Notes under the pieces: generated by a model
The model's input: the letters and a program-made list of their open reading frames with translations, nothing else
Databases searched by the model: none
Told to the model about the DNA's origin: nothing
Shown: positions 1 through 8,649 of the stretch, piece by piece
Numbering within the stretch: position 1 is the stretch's first letter
Layout: each line of letters begins with the position of its first letter
Program-made: the position numbers and the translations under genes
From: CALROG01 sp943369755
GTDB taxonomy: Bacteria; Pseudomonadota; Gammaproteobacteria; Burkholderiales; Burkholderiaceae_C
Direction: 5' to 3'
Assembly (NCBI GenBank): GCA_943369755.1
Contig: CALROG020000002.1
Coordinates: 1 to 64,000 of the forward strand
Length of the DNA stretch: 64,000 nucleotides

Positions 1-2069
1 CGCAAATTGCCGCCGGCCTTGAGCTGCTCCAGAGACTGACGCGTCATCGAGTGATGAACGCCATCGGCGTTGGTGAACATGTACAAGGTTCCATGCGGGC
101 TGTCCCAGGTTAGCTGGGTGCGTGTCCAGACATCATCTATCCTCAACTCAACCCAGGCGCCCAGTGCCAGGCCTGCCAGCGACTCGTTGGCAGCGGGCTC
201 GGCGTCAAACTGGGTTGTGGCAAGCAACGGCTCCGATACCTCGGACACGCGTTGCGTTTCCACAAAACCAGACTGCTGCGCCTCTGAGGGTGCCAGCCAA
301 AGCCCGGAGTCGCCGCTGCCTCCAAGCAGTGAATTGTGGTAGACAGTAGCGTCGTGCGCGGCACGTGCTCCCTGGGCATGCAGCGCTTGCAGTTCGACAA
401 AAAAGCGCGCGGACTTTGTTTTCGAAAAGCCGATGCTGTCCAGCCCTTCGCGCAACCGGGCGATCAGGCCCGGCACAATCCGCGCAAGGCGCACCGGGTT
501 AGCGGACGCAGCACCCGGAATTGCGCTCCAAAGCAAATCGGTAACCAGGTCTTCATAGCCAGCGGGATCTGCCTGCCCAGAAGTGTCGCTAAGCCGGGCC
601 TGCGCGATCACTTGCGCCCAGGGACCGGCCACAAAGTACACAATGCCGCGCGGTGCGCCAGCGCTTTCGGCGCGTCGTTGCAGATCTTTGGCAATTTTTT
701 CGGCAAGCATGTTGCGTTGCTCAACCTGTACCAACGCGCGTACCGCCTTCTCACGCTTGCGGCGTTCACGCTTTTGCAGATCGCTCCAGACTTCCTCCAG
801 CGCTTTGAGCGCAAACGCAAAGGGTTCGGCGCCGGTCGTTCGGGTCTTCAGGAGCACCTCCACGCACTCGCGTGCGGGCTTCATGAACGCCGAAAATCCC
901 GCAGACTGGGCGGTTGGCCACGCCAGGCTGCGCTGGGTGAGTTGCTCAAGGATTTGTCGCGCCGGGTGGCGCTTGTCACTGAAGAAACGCGGGTCCACCA
1001 GGGCCAGTTGTAGCAGCGCAGGTTCCAGCGCCCGCACCAACGCCTGCACTTCGGGCAGCAAACGCGGGTCGGTTGCCAGGTTGTCGACCATCAAGCTGAC
1101 AACCTCCAGGCCCAGGGCCTGACCCAGGTTGGCCTGTGCACGTAGTTGCTGGCGCAGCGCGCTTGTGCCATCGACCGGCTCACCCGCAGGGTCTTTGTCG
1201 TGCGCCAGTCGCTTCATGACGACGTTGACCTGCTTCATCTCCTGCAGCGCTTCAAAGGCCGCAGGCACAGTGGGCGAAAATTCGGCCGGAAACTCGCGGC
1301 TTCCGGCTTCGAATTCGCGCGCAAACTGCGATTCAAATGAGTCGGTATGCGTGTCAAGCTCTCCGGCGAGCAGCTTGCGCAACTGGCGAACGGTGAGCAA
1401 GGTATCAGCATCCGCAACAGGCCGGACAACTCCCACGTTGGGTACCAGATTGACCACGCTGAAACTGGCCGGCTCGATGCCTTGGGCCCGCAACTGGCCT
1501 GACAGATGCACATAGTCGCGAGCCAGCAATGGCCCAAGCACTTCACCGAAATGCTGCATCCAGACCATTCGCTGTACAGCGGGTACACCGGTCGCGGCGA
1601 GCACGCTACGCAAGGCGCGCACGTAAACTTCGGGGCGCAGCGGATTGCGTTCTGCCTGCACGGTCTTGATGCCTTGCGCGGCGCATACCAGTGCGGTGAA
1701 CTCACCCAGGACGTTTTCCACCGCATTTTGTGTGGCCTGCTGGGCGCGCAGAACTTCCACGCTTTCCTGGACCAGGTTTTCATCCATGAGTTCCAGCGAA
1801 TCAAAACTGAGCTTGCCGCTTTCGACCTGGCCAAACTGGCCCGTCAGCGCAGCGCTGAACTCGGCCAGCAGCGCATCGGGGTAGGCCTCGCACAGCCGGC
1901 TGCGGTGTTGCAGAAGCAGCCGCAACGCCTCGGCGTTGTCGCCGCGCTGCTGCATCGACCCACGTGCCGCCTCGACCAGATGGTCCATCAAATGAGCCCC
2001 CCGCTTCGCTGCCTCGGTCATGCAAGCCCGAAAAGGGGCCTGATAGCGCTGCGACGAGGGTTCGGACAT
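1..2069 (-). CDS. DUF1631 family protein, paralogue A (3' end outside window)
   Basis: The frame is open from the ATG at 2069 to base 1, so the C-terminus is cut; about 689 codons are present. The N-terminus begins MSEPSSQRYQAPFRAC. Around residues 352-370 it reads LALVDPRFFSDKRHPAR, matching FFSERSHPARRLLD in the second copy at 3818-6019. Close to the left edge it carries a WVEL...SPHGTLYMFT stretch equivalent to the C-terminus of that copy, so probably only a few dozen residues are missing. DUF1631 proteins are large, mostly helical proteins of unknown function found in betaproteobacteria. No catalytic motif is visible. It starts 24 bp after the ettA stop codon and is probably co-transcribed with it. 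Family call by paralogue comparison and recall; function unknown. Confidence 0.85.
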   Translation of the reverse strand, partial: MSEPSSQRYQAPFRACMTEAAKRGAHLMDHLVEAARGSMQQRGDNAEALRLLLQHRSRLCEAYPDALLAEFSAALTGQFGQVESGKLSFDSLELMDENLVQESVEVLRAQQATQNAVENVLGEFTALVCAAQGIKTVQAERNPLRPEVYVRALRSVLAATGVPAVQRMVWMQHFGEVLGPLLARDYVHLSGQLRAQGIEPASFSVVNLVPNVGVVRPVADADTLLTVRQLRKLLAGELDTHTDSFESQFAREFEAGSREFPAEFSPTVPAAFEALQEMKQVNVVMKRLAHDKDPAGEPVDGTSALRQQLRAQANLGQALGLEVVSLMVDNLATDPRLLPEVQALVRALEPALLQLALVDPRFFSDKRHPARQILEQLTQRSLAWPTAQSAGFSAFMKPARECVEVLLKTRTTGAEPFAFALKALEEVWSDLQKRERRKREKAVRALVQVEQRNMLAEKIAKDLQRRAESAGAPRGIVYFVAGPWAQVIAQARLSDTSGQADPAGYEDLVTDLLWSAIPGAASANPVRLARIVPGLIARLREGLDSIGFSKTKSARFFVELQALHAQGARAAHDATVYHNSLLGGSGDSGLWLAPSEAQQSGFVETQRVSEVSEPLLATTQFDAEPAANESLAGLALGAWVELRIDDVWTRTQLTWDSPHGTLYMFTNADGVHHSMTRQSLEQLKAGGNL

Positions 2070-2092
2070 GCTCGGTGGCCTTTTCTGCGCGC

Positions 2093-3754
2093 TTACTTGA
2101 GCGCCTTGTAGCGCATCCGCTTGGGCTTGGCACCTTCTTCACCCAGGCGCTTCTTCTTGTCGGCTTCGTACTCCTGGTAGTTGCCGTTGAAGAAGGTCCA
2201 CTGGCTGTCGCCCTCGGCCGCCAGGATATGGGTGGCGATGCGGTCCAGGAACCAGCGGTCGTGGCTGATCACCATCACGCTGCCGGCAAATTCGAGCAGC
2301 GCGTCTTCCAGCGCACGCAGGGTTTCCACGTCCAGGTCGTTGGACGGTTCGTCCAGCATCAGCACGTTGCCACCGGCAATCAGTGTCTTGGCCAGGTGCA
2401 GCCGGCCGCGCTCGCCGCCCGACAGTGTGCCGACGCGCTTTTGCTGGTCGCCGCCGTTGAAGTTGAAGCGGCCACAGTAGGCACGGCTGGCCATCTGGAA
2501 CTTGCCCACATTGATGATGTCCAGCCCGCCCGAGACGTCTTCCCACACGGTTTTCTGGTTGGCCAGTTCATCGCGGTGCTGGTCCACAAACGCCATCTTG
2601 ACGGTGGAGCCAACCACCACCTCGCCTGCGTCGGCCTTTTCCTTGCCCGCGATCAGCTTGAACAGAGTGGACTTGCCGGCCCCGTTGGGGCCGATGATGC
2701 CGACGATGGCACCCGGTGGCACGGTAAAGCTCAGGTTGTCGATCAGCACGCGGTCGCCAAAAGACTTGGTGACGTTGTGAAACTCGATCACCTGCTGGCC
2801 CAGGCGCTCGGCCACGGGAATGAAGATTTCCTGGGTCTCGTTGCGCTTCTGGTATTCGATGTCGCTCAATTCCTCAAAGCGGGCCAGCCGCGACTTGCTC
2901 TTGGCCTGGCGCGCCTTGGGGTTCTGGCGCGACCATTCAAGCTCTTTCTTCAAGGCCTTGGCGTGCGCCTCCTCGCCCTTTTGCTCCTGTGCCAGGCGGT
3001 CGCCCTTTTGCTCCAGCCAGGTGGAGTAATTGCCCTTCCAGGGAATGCCGTTGCCACGGTCAAGCTCCAGAATCCACTCGGCCGCGTTGTCCAGGAAGTA
3101 GCGGTCGTGGGTGATGGCCACCACCGTGCCACTGAAACGCTTGAGGAACACCTCCAGCCACTCCACGCTTTCGGCGTCCAGGTGGTTGGTGGGCTCGTCC
3201 AGCAGCAGCATGTCGGGCTTGCTCAGCAGCAGGCGGCACAACGCCACACGGCGCTTCTCGCCGCCCGACAGCACCCCAATCACGGCGTCCCATGGCGGCA
3301 GGCGCAGCGCGTCGGCGGCAATTTCAAGCTGGTGCTCCGAATCGGTACCGGCGGTGGCAATCACCGCCTCCAGGCGTGCCTGCTCGGCCGCCAGTGCGTC
3401 AAAGTCGGCATCGGGCTCGCCATAGGCGGTGTAGACCGCCTCCAGTTTGGCCTTGGCGGCGAACACCTCGCCCATGGACTCTTCCACGCTTTCGCGCACC
3501 GTGTGCTCGGGGTTGAGCTTGGGCTCCTGGGGCAGGTAGCCGATGTTCAGGCCCGGCATCGGAACGGCCTCGCCCTCGTACTCCTTGTCAACGCCCGCCA
3601 TGATCTTGAGCAAGGTGGACTTTCCCGAGCCGTTCAGGCCGAGCACACCGATCTTGGCGCCGGGAAAGAAGCTCAGCGAGATGTCTTTGAGAATGTGGCG
3701 TTTCGGCGGCACGATCTTGCCGACGCGGTTCATGGTGTAGACGTACTGGGCCAT
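2093..3754 (-). CDS. ettA: Energy-dependent translational throttle protein EttA (ABC-F ATPase)
   Basis: The product is a 553-residue soluble ABC-F protein with two ATPase domains and no membrane segments. EttA binds the ribosomal E site and gates the first elongation steps according to the ATP/ADP ratio. Walker A of domain 1 is GLNGSGKST (39-47), the signature is LSGGEK (162-167) and Walker B is MLLLDEP (182-188). A second GPNGAGKST and LSGGERGR follow in domain 2. An acidic/helical insertion at about 95-140 fits the ABC-F arm. Length and N-terminus (MAQYVYTMNRVGKIVPPKRH) fit EttA closely. The start is ATG at 3754. It lies between two DUF1631 paralogues on the same strand. Confidence 0.97.
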   Translation of the reverse strand: MAQYVYTMNRVGKIVPPKRHILKDISLSFFPGAKIGVLGLNGSGKSTLLKIMAGVDKEYEGEAVPMPGLNIGYLPQEPKLNPEHTVRESVEESMGEVFAAKAKLEAVYTAYGEPDADFDALAAEQARLEAVIATAGTDSEHQLEIAADALRLPPWDAVIGVLSGGEKRRVALCRLLLSKPDMLLLDEPTNHLDAESVEWLEVFLKRFSGTVVAITHDRYFLDNAAEWILELDRGNGIPWKGNYSTWLEQKGDRLAQEQKGEEAHAKALKKELEWSRQNPKARQAKSKSRLARFEELSDIEYQKRNETQEIFIPVAERLGQQVIEFHNVTKSFGDRVLIDNLSFTVPPGAIVGIIGPNGAGKSTLFKLIAGKEKADAGEVVVGSTVKMAFVDQHRDELANQKTVWEDVSGGLDIINVGKFQMASRAYCGRFNFNGGDQQKRVGTLSGGERGRLHLAKTLIAGGNVLMLDEPSNDLDVETLRALEDALLEFAGSVMVISHDRWFLDRIATHILAAEGDSQWTFFNGNYQEYEADKKKRLGEEGAKPKRMRYKALK

Positions 3755-3817
3755 TTGGACTTTAGAGGTTGCGGTTGTGCAAACCCTCGATTATCAGGCC
3801 AGCCCCGGTGCCGCAGG

Positions 3818-6019
3818 TCAGGACTTGCCAGAAAGGCTGTTGCGAAGGGCCGCCTTGGCGACCTGGTCCAGCGCCTCGTCCACCACATGGCGCTGGGCCA
3901 CCACCCGGATCATCCCCTGGGCGCGCAAACGGTCCATGGTGCGCCGCGACATCGAGTGCGCCGTGCCCAGCAACGACGTGAACATGAACAGCGTGCCATG
4001 CGGGCTGGCCCAGGTCAGTTCAACACGCAGCCACTGCTGATTGACCATCAGTTCCACCCAGGTCCCGGTACGCAGCTCGCCGGCCCCGGCCGGTGCCAGA
4101 CCCTCGGCTTGCGGCTCGGGCTGGGCCAGATCAGGGGGCATCACCGAGTCGCCGTCCACATAGCCGGACTCATTGGCCTCATGGCCGGCCAACCACGGGT
4201 CCACGCTGTCGTCACCGGTTTCGGCAAACTGGCTGGGCGCGGCCTCTGCGGCGTCGGCTGCGGCCTGCGCCGCGGCCTGGGCAGCGGCGTCCCGGCCCGC
4301 CTGCAACGCGGCGTGGTGCAGCGCGCCCAGGCCATCAAAAAAACGCTGGGTCAGGTCGGGCGGGTAATTGATCTGCGCCAGGCCTTCGCGCAGCTTGGCG
4401 ACCAGCGCCGGGATCATTTGCGCCAGGCGCTTGCCGCGGGCCCTGCGCGCGGTGCTTTTTTGCACGCTCCAGACCAGGTCGTCTACCAGTGCGCGGTAAC
4501 CAAACGGGTCGTCAGAGCCGTCGGCGCACGACAGCCGGGCCTGCGCCACCACCTGGGACCACGAACCGCGCAGGAAGTCGCGCACGAAATCGGCGATCTC
4601 GAGCCCGTCCATCTGCTGGCTGAAGTCGCCCGCGATCTTCTGCGCCAGCAGGTTGCGTTGCTCGGCATGCGCCAGCGCACGCACCGCCTCGGCATTGCGC
4701 TGGCGTATGGTTTCGTCCTGCCGACGCCATGCGTCCTGCAGGTGGTCGATCAACTCGCCCACCACGTCGGCGTCGACCACTTTGCCAGCCAGCCATTGCA
4801 CGGTGTCGTCTACCGTGGCCATGAAGGGGCGCCAGCCGTCTTGCGACTCAGTCTTGAAGGCCAGGCTGCGCTGGGCAATCACGTCCAGCAACCGGCGCGC
4901 CGGGTGGCTGCGCTCACTGAAGAAACGCGAGTCTTCGCGCGCCAGCCGAAGCACCGCCCCCTGCATGGCGCGCAACTGCGTCTTCAGGCCCGGCAGCAGG
5001 CGCTCGTCGTGCTCCAGGTTGTCAAACATCAGGCGCACCACCTCGGCCCCAAGCTGGTGGCCCAGCTTGGGCACGGCGTCGCCAACCAGGGGCTCCGCGT
5101 CCGGCGCAACCGGCTCTTCAGCGGGAGGGAGTTCACGCGGGCGCTGCTCCAGCCGCTGTACCAGGGCCTCGACCTGCTTGAGGTCTTGCAGCGCCATCAG
5201 CGAGGCCGGCAGAGTGTGAACAAAGTCGCGCTTGGGCACCTGCGAATCAAAATCGCCGGCCAGCAGCTTGCGCAGCCGGTCCAGGGTGAGCAGAGTTTTG
5301 GCGACCGTGTCAGACACCACCGAGGTGCCCGCGTGGCCCTTGTTCACCTTGCCGCCCACCGGCACTGCTGGCTCGACGCCACTTGACTTGAGCCAGTCGG
5401 TGATCTCGCGGTAAATGCGGCTGAGCTTGACGCCCAGCAAACCCGCCACTGGGGCAATCAGGGACTCGCGCGCCGCCGTTTCGCTGACTTCGCTTGCCAG
5501 GCAGGCCTGTAGCGCCCGCACAAACACGTCGGGGCGCAGCGGGTTCAGCCCCGGCTGGATGGTGCGCCAGCCCAGCAGCGTGCTGACCAGCGCGTCAAAC
5601 GCCGGCAGCACGTCGTCTACCGCCAGCGAGACCTCTTGCTGCGCCCGGGCCACTTCAATGCTCTGGTCCAGGTCGGCGTCTTCAAACAGCCGCAGGTCTT
5701 CAAAACGCAGGGCTTCGGTTCCGGTGTCGTCCTTGCCGCCCCCGTGATAGACCTCACGCGTGAGCTCAGTACGAAACTGCTGCGCCACCCCGCCTGAGCG
5801 GGCCAGCAGGGCTTCGGTGGCATTGCGGATGGCGGCGCTTTGCAGGGCATGGCTGCGCCGCGGGCCGGGCACCAGCACCACTGCCTCCAGACCCTGGAGC
5901 ACGTCGGTCATCAGCCGTTCGGAATGCTGTAGCACAGCCTCTATGCAGTCACCCAAGGTGGGCTGCAGGGCCGAGGGGTCGTGCGAAACACCCAGTCTGA
6001 GTTGCAGTAGCTTGCTCAT
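3818..6019 (-). CDS. DUF1631 family protein, paralogue B
   Basis: About 733 residues beginning MSKLLQLRLGVSHDPS. The ATG at 6019 is chosen; the frame stays open upstream to a TTG at 6097, but those extra residues look unlike the paralogue. Domain content is unknown. Notable segments are TREVYHGGG near residue 115, an Ala-rich linker (AAAQAAAQAAADAAEAA) near 600, and a C-terminal part with WVELMVNQQW and SPHGTLFMFTSLLG. It is homologous along its length to the truncated copy at the left window edge. It stops 63 bp upstream of the ettA start, so the three genes form a likely unit on the minus strand. Role unknown. Confidence 0.85.
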   Translation of the reverse strand: MSKLLQLRLGVSHDPSALQPTLGDCIEAVLQHSERLMTDVLQGLEAVVLVPGPRRSHALQSAAIRNATEALLARSGGVAQQFRTELTREVYHGGGKDDTGTEALRFEDLRLFEDADLDQSIEVARAQQEVSLAVDDVLPAFDALVSTLLGWRTIQPGLNPLRPDVFVRALQACLASEVSETAARESLIAPVAGLLGVKLSRIYREITDWLKSSGVEPAVPVGGKVNKGHAGTSVVSDTVAKTLLTLDRLRKLLAGDFDSQVPKRDFVHTLPASLMALQDLKQVEALVQRLEQRPRELPPAEEPVAPDAEPLVGDAVPKLGHQLGAEVVRLMFDNLEHDERLLPGLKTQLRAMQGAVLRLAREDSRFFSERSHPARRLLDVIAQRSLAFKTESQDGWRPFMATVDDTVQWLAGKVVDADVVGELIDHLQDAWRRQDETIRQRNAEAVRALAHAEQRNLLAQKIAGDFSQQMDGLEIADFVRDFLRGSWSQVVAQARLSCADGSDDPFGYRALVDDLVWSVQKSTARRARGKRLAQMIPALVAKLREGLAQINYPPDLTQRFFDGLGALHHAALQAGRDAAAQAAAQAAADAAEAAPSQFAETGDDSVDPWLAGHEANESGYVDGDSVMPPDLAQPEPQAEGLAPAGAGELRTGTWVELMVNQQWLRVELTWASPHGTLFMFTSLLGTAHSMSRRTMDRLRAQGMIRVVAQRHVVDEALDQVAKAALRNSLSGKS

Positions 6020-6316
6020 GTTGTTCAGCGCTTTGCCGTGAATTATCCGGGCCGCGTCGACTACAGCGCAGTACTTTTTTGTCTGCGTTGGTATCAACTG
6101 TTGTGCGCCGGTTTACAGGCTGCGTCACCACGACAGCGCCAGACGTGCGACAATACCGGCTGTTGCGCGCCTCCAGTAGCGGGCAACACCAGCACCCTGC
6201 TGGGGCCGTGGCAACCGACCACGCGCCGCCTTACTACCCCATCTGCCTATGACTGGCTTGGTGCCCTGGCATCAAAAACAGGCCGATTCCCCAGTGCCCC
6301 GGACGGGCACCTCACC
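6020..6316. promoter_or_regulatory. Divergent intergenic region between DUF1631 gene and rhlE
   Basis: About 300 bp separate the divergent start codons. It must hold both promoters and a fairly long rhlE leader. I see no convincing -35/-10 pair, no tRNA and no clear hairpin. Open frames crossing it are upstream extensions of the flanking genes and lack good ribosome binding sites. Confidence 0.4.
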
Positions 6317-8077
6317 ATGAATTTTGATGAACTGAAACTGGCTCCCGCCATTCTCAAGGCTGTGCGCGAGCAAGGCTACGAAACCCCCACCCCCATTCAG
6401 GCGCAGGCAATTCCCGCAGTGCTCGAAGGCCACGACCTTCTGGCCGGTGCCCAAACCGGTACTGGCAAAACCGCCGCCTTCATGCTGCCGATACTGCACC
6501 AGCTCACCATGAGCCGCAGCGCCACCAACAAGTTCGGCGGCTACGGCATTCGCGCGCTGGTGTTGACACCAACCCGTGAACTGGCCGCCCAGGTCGAGGA
6601 GTCGGCCCGCGAATACGGCAAGTACCTGCAACTCACCTCCACCGTCATCTTTGGCGGCGTGGGCATGAACCCGCAGATCAGCAAGCTCAAGAAAGGCGTG
6701 GACATTCTGGTGGCCACACCGGGGCGTCTGCTGGACCTGCAGCAACAAGGCATGCTGGACCTGTCCACTGTGCAAATTCTGGTGCTGGACGAAGCCGACC
6801 GCATGCTGGACATGGGTTTCATCCACGACGTGAAGAAAATCCTGGCACTGGTGCCCAAGGACAAGCAGAGCCTGCTGTTCTCGGCCACCTTCAGCGACGA
6901 AATTCGCGACCTGGCCAATGGCTTGCTGAAAAACCCGCAAAGCATTCAGGTGACCCCGCGCAACACCACGGTGCAACGCATCACCCAGGTGATCCATCCG
7001 GTGGGCCGTGGCAAGAAAAAGGCGCTGCTCGCCCACATCATCCAGGAACAAAACTGGAGCCAGGTACTGGTGTTCACGCGCACCAAGTTTGGGGCCAACA
7101 ACGTGGCCGAGTTCCTTACCAAGAACGGCATTCAGGCGATGGCGCTGCACGGCAACAAAAGCCAGGCCGCGCGCACCCAGGCGCTGGCCGGCTTCAAGAG
7201 CGGCGATATCCGCGCGCTGGTGGCCACCGACATTGCAGCCCGCGGCATTGACATTGACGAACTGCCGCACGTGGTGAACTACGAAATCCCGAACGTCAGC
7301 GAAGACTATGTTCACCGTATCGGGCGTACCGGCCGGGCCGGCAACGACGGCGCGGCCGTGAGCCTGGTGTGCCTGGACGAAGAAGGCTTCATGCAAGACA
7401 TCGAGCGCTTCACCAAGCAGAACATTGAAGTGAAAGTGGTTGAAGGCTTTGGCCCGGAACCCGGCGAGCGTGCTGAACCGATTGCGATGGGCCGCCAGAC
7501 CATCTGGGGCGGCGCGGGCAAGCCACCCAGCCGCGACGTCATGGCCGCAGCGGCCAAGGCCGCGCGGACCGAAATGCTGCAACGCGTGCGCGACAACAAG
7601 GCCAGCAACGGCAGCGCCGGTGGTGGCGGACGCGGCGGCCCGCAAGGCAAGCCGCGCCATGCAGCAGGTCAGGGCAACAGCAATGGCAACGCAGGTGGCA
7701 ACGGCGGTGGCCGCCACAACGGGCCGCGCCCGCCACAGCGCCAGGCACAGCAGGCCCGCCCGCCACAGCATCAGCAGCAACCGCGCCAGGCCCATTTGCA
7801 GGGCGCGCCGCGTGACGACGACTTCGACGGGCGTGAAGAGAGCATTCCGCGCAATGTCGACCCGCTGCGCACAAACCTGCACAATCGACGCAATGAAAAC
7901 CGCGCACCCGCCAACGGCAACGGAGGCCAACCCGACCCGATGCGAACCAGCATCGACAGCATGGCCGGCAGCGGCCGACGTGGCGGCGGGGGTGGCGGTG
8001 GCCGACCGAATCGTTCTGGTGGCGGGGGCTTCGGGCCTCGTGGGCCGGGAAATCCTGGCCGGTCTTTTAGCCGATGA
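6317..8077 (+). CDS. rhlE: DEAD-box ATP-dependent RNA helicase, RhlE type
   Basis: 586 residues starting MNFDELKLAPAILKAV. An upstream in-frame extension is rejected because the family start is here. The Q-motif region (PTPIQ, 24-28) is followed by Walker A AQTGTGKT (45-52), PTRELA (85-90), TPGRLLD (134-140), DEAD (158-161), SAT (189-191) and HRIGRTGRAG in the second RecA domain. The C-terminal tail of roughly 190 residues is rich in Gly, Arg, Gln and Asn and ends in a poly-Gly/Arg tract, typical of RhlE-like helicases in ribosome assembly and cold adaptation. The last ~80 bp overlap the next gene in a different frame. Confidence 0.95.
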   Translation: MNFDELKLAPAILKAVREQGYETPTPIQAQAIPAVLEGHDLLAGAQTGTGKTAAFMLPILHQLTMSRSATNKFGGYGIRALVLTPTRELAAQVEESAREYGKYLQLTSTVIFGGVGMNPQISKLKKGVDILVATPGRLLDLQQQGMLDLSTVQILVLDEADRMLDMGFIHDVKKILALVPKDKQSLLFSATFSDEIRDLANGLLKNPQSIQVTPRNTTVQRITQVIHPVGRGKKKALLAHIIQEQNWSQVLVFTRTKFGANNVAEFLTKNGIQAMALHGNKSQAARTQALAGFKSGDIRALVATDIAARGIDIDELPHVVNYEIPNVSEDYVHRIGRTGRAGNDGAAVSLVCLDEEGFMQDIERFTKQNIEVKVVEGFGPEPGERAEPIAMGRQTIWGGAGKPPSRDVMAAAAKAARTEMLQRVRDNKASNGSAGGGGRGGPQGKPRHAAGQGNSNGNAGGNGGGRHNGPRPPQRQAQQARPPQHQQQPRQAHLQGAPRDDDFDGREESIPRNVDPLRTNLHNRRNENRAPANGNGGQPDPMRTSIDSMAGSGRRGGGGGGGRPNRSGGGGFGPRGPGNPGRSFSR

Positions 8078-8648
8078 TTCGGTCGCGGCAGTCCATTGCC
8101 TGGGCCGCCGCCCCCTGGCACTGCAACACCGCAAACTGATTCAGCACACGGTTGACTTCAAGGCCTTGCCCGCGCTGCCCCGCGTGAGCGAGGCCTTTAT
8201 TGCTTTGGGCACCACCATCAAGGTGGCAGGCAGTCAGGCCGCCTTTCGTGCCGTAGACCATGATGCTTTTCTGGCTGTAGCCCTCGCCGCCATTGCGGCA
8301 GGCGCTACGAAATTAGGAGCAGTCAGCGCCATGGGTGCGAACCCGGAGTCCGGCATTTTTTACAACCGGGTCAAGGGCGAAACCGAAACCGCGCTGCGCG
8401 CCCTGGGCTTGGCCACGCTGGTCATTGCACGGCCATCGTTTCTGGCCGGTAACCGCGCAGCGCTGGGCCAGCCCTTGCGCTCAGGGGAAAAACTGGCGCT
8501 CGCAGTCTCGCAATGGCTCAAACCACTGATCCCTGCCAACTACCGCGCCGTGGATGTGCGCAAGGTGGCCACCGCCTTGCTGCAAGCTGTGCGCGAGGGC
8601 CCACCCGGTGTGCGTGTTTTGCTGTCGGGCGAGTTGCAAGACTATTGA
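7998..8648 (+). CDS. NAD(P)-binding Rossmann-fold protein (atypical SDR)
   Basis: About 216 residues. The dinucleotide-binding motif GASGLVG lies at the very N-terminus after the hydrophobic strand RIVLVA, so the start must lie inside the rhlE reading frame. The GTG at 7998 is preceded by a G-rich ribosome binding site; a GTG at 7992 is the alternative. Downstream, SAMGANP and FYNRVKGETE fit the HTATIP2/YbjT-like group of atypical short-chain dehydrogenases (Y-x3-K). Substrate unknown. The first ~80 bp overlap out of frame with the Gly-rich tail of the helicase, and the two genes are probably translationally linked. Confidence 0.85.
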   Translation: MADRIVLVAGASGLVGREILAGLLADDSVAAVHCLGRRPLALQHRKLIQHTVDFKALPALPRVSEAFIALGTTIKVAGSQAAFRAVDHDAFLAVALAAIAAGATKLGAVSAMGANPESGIFYNRVKGETETALRALGLATLVIARPSFLAGNRAALGQPLRSGEKLALAVSQWLKPLIPANYRAVDVRKVATALLQAVREGPPGVRVLLSGELQDY

Positions 8649-8649
8649 A

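Noticed and set aside
1964..5386. 1140-codon open frame on the plus strand
   Set aside because: It lies entirely opposite ettA and a DUF1631 gene, both clearly coding. High GC with strong third-position bias leaves long antisense frames open; its sequence is His/Gln/Ala/Leu-rich with no domain.
6272..8134. 620-codon open frame on the minus strand
   Set aside because: Antisense to rhlE, which has all DEAD-box motifs. No ribosome binding site or recognisable domain.
8290..8325. GCTACGAAATTAGGAGC, superficially like the start of the 42-bp repeat
   Set aside because: The encoded ATKLGAVSAMGANP matches conserved residues of the protein's own family and the second half of the repeat does not align.
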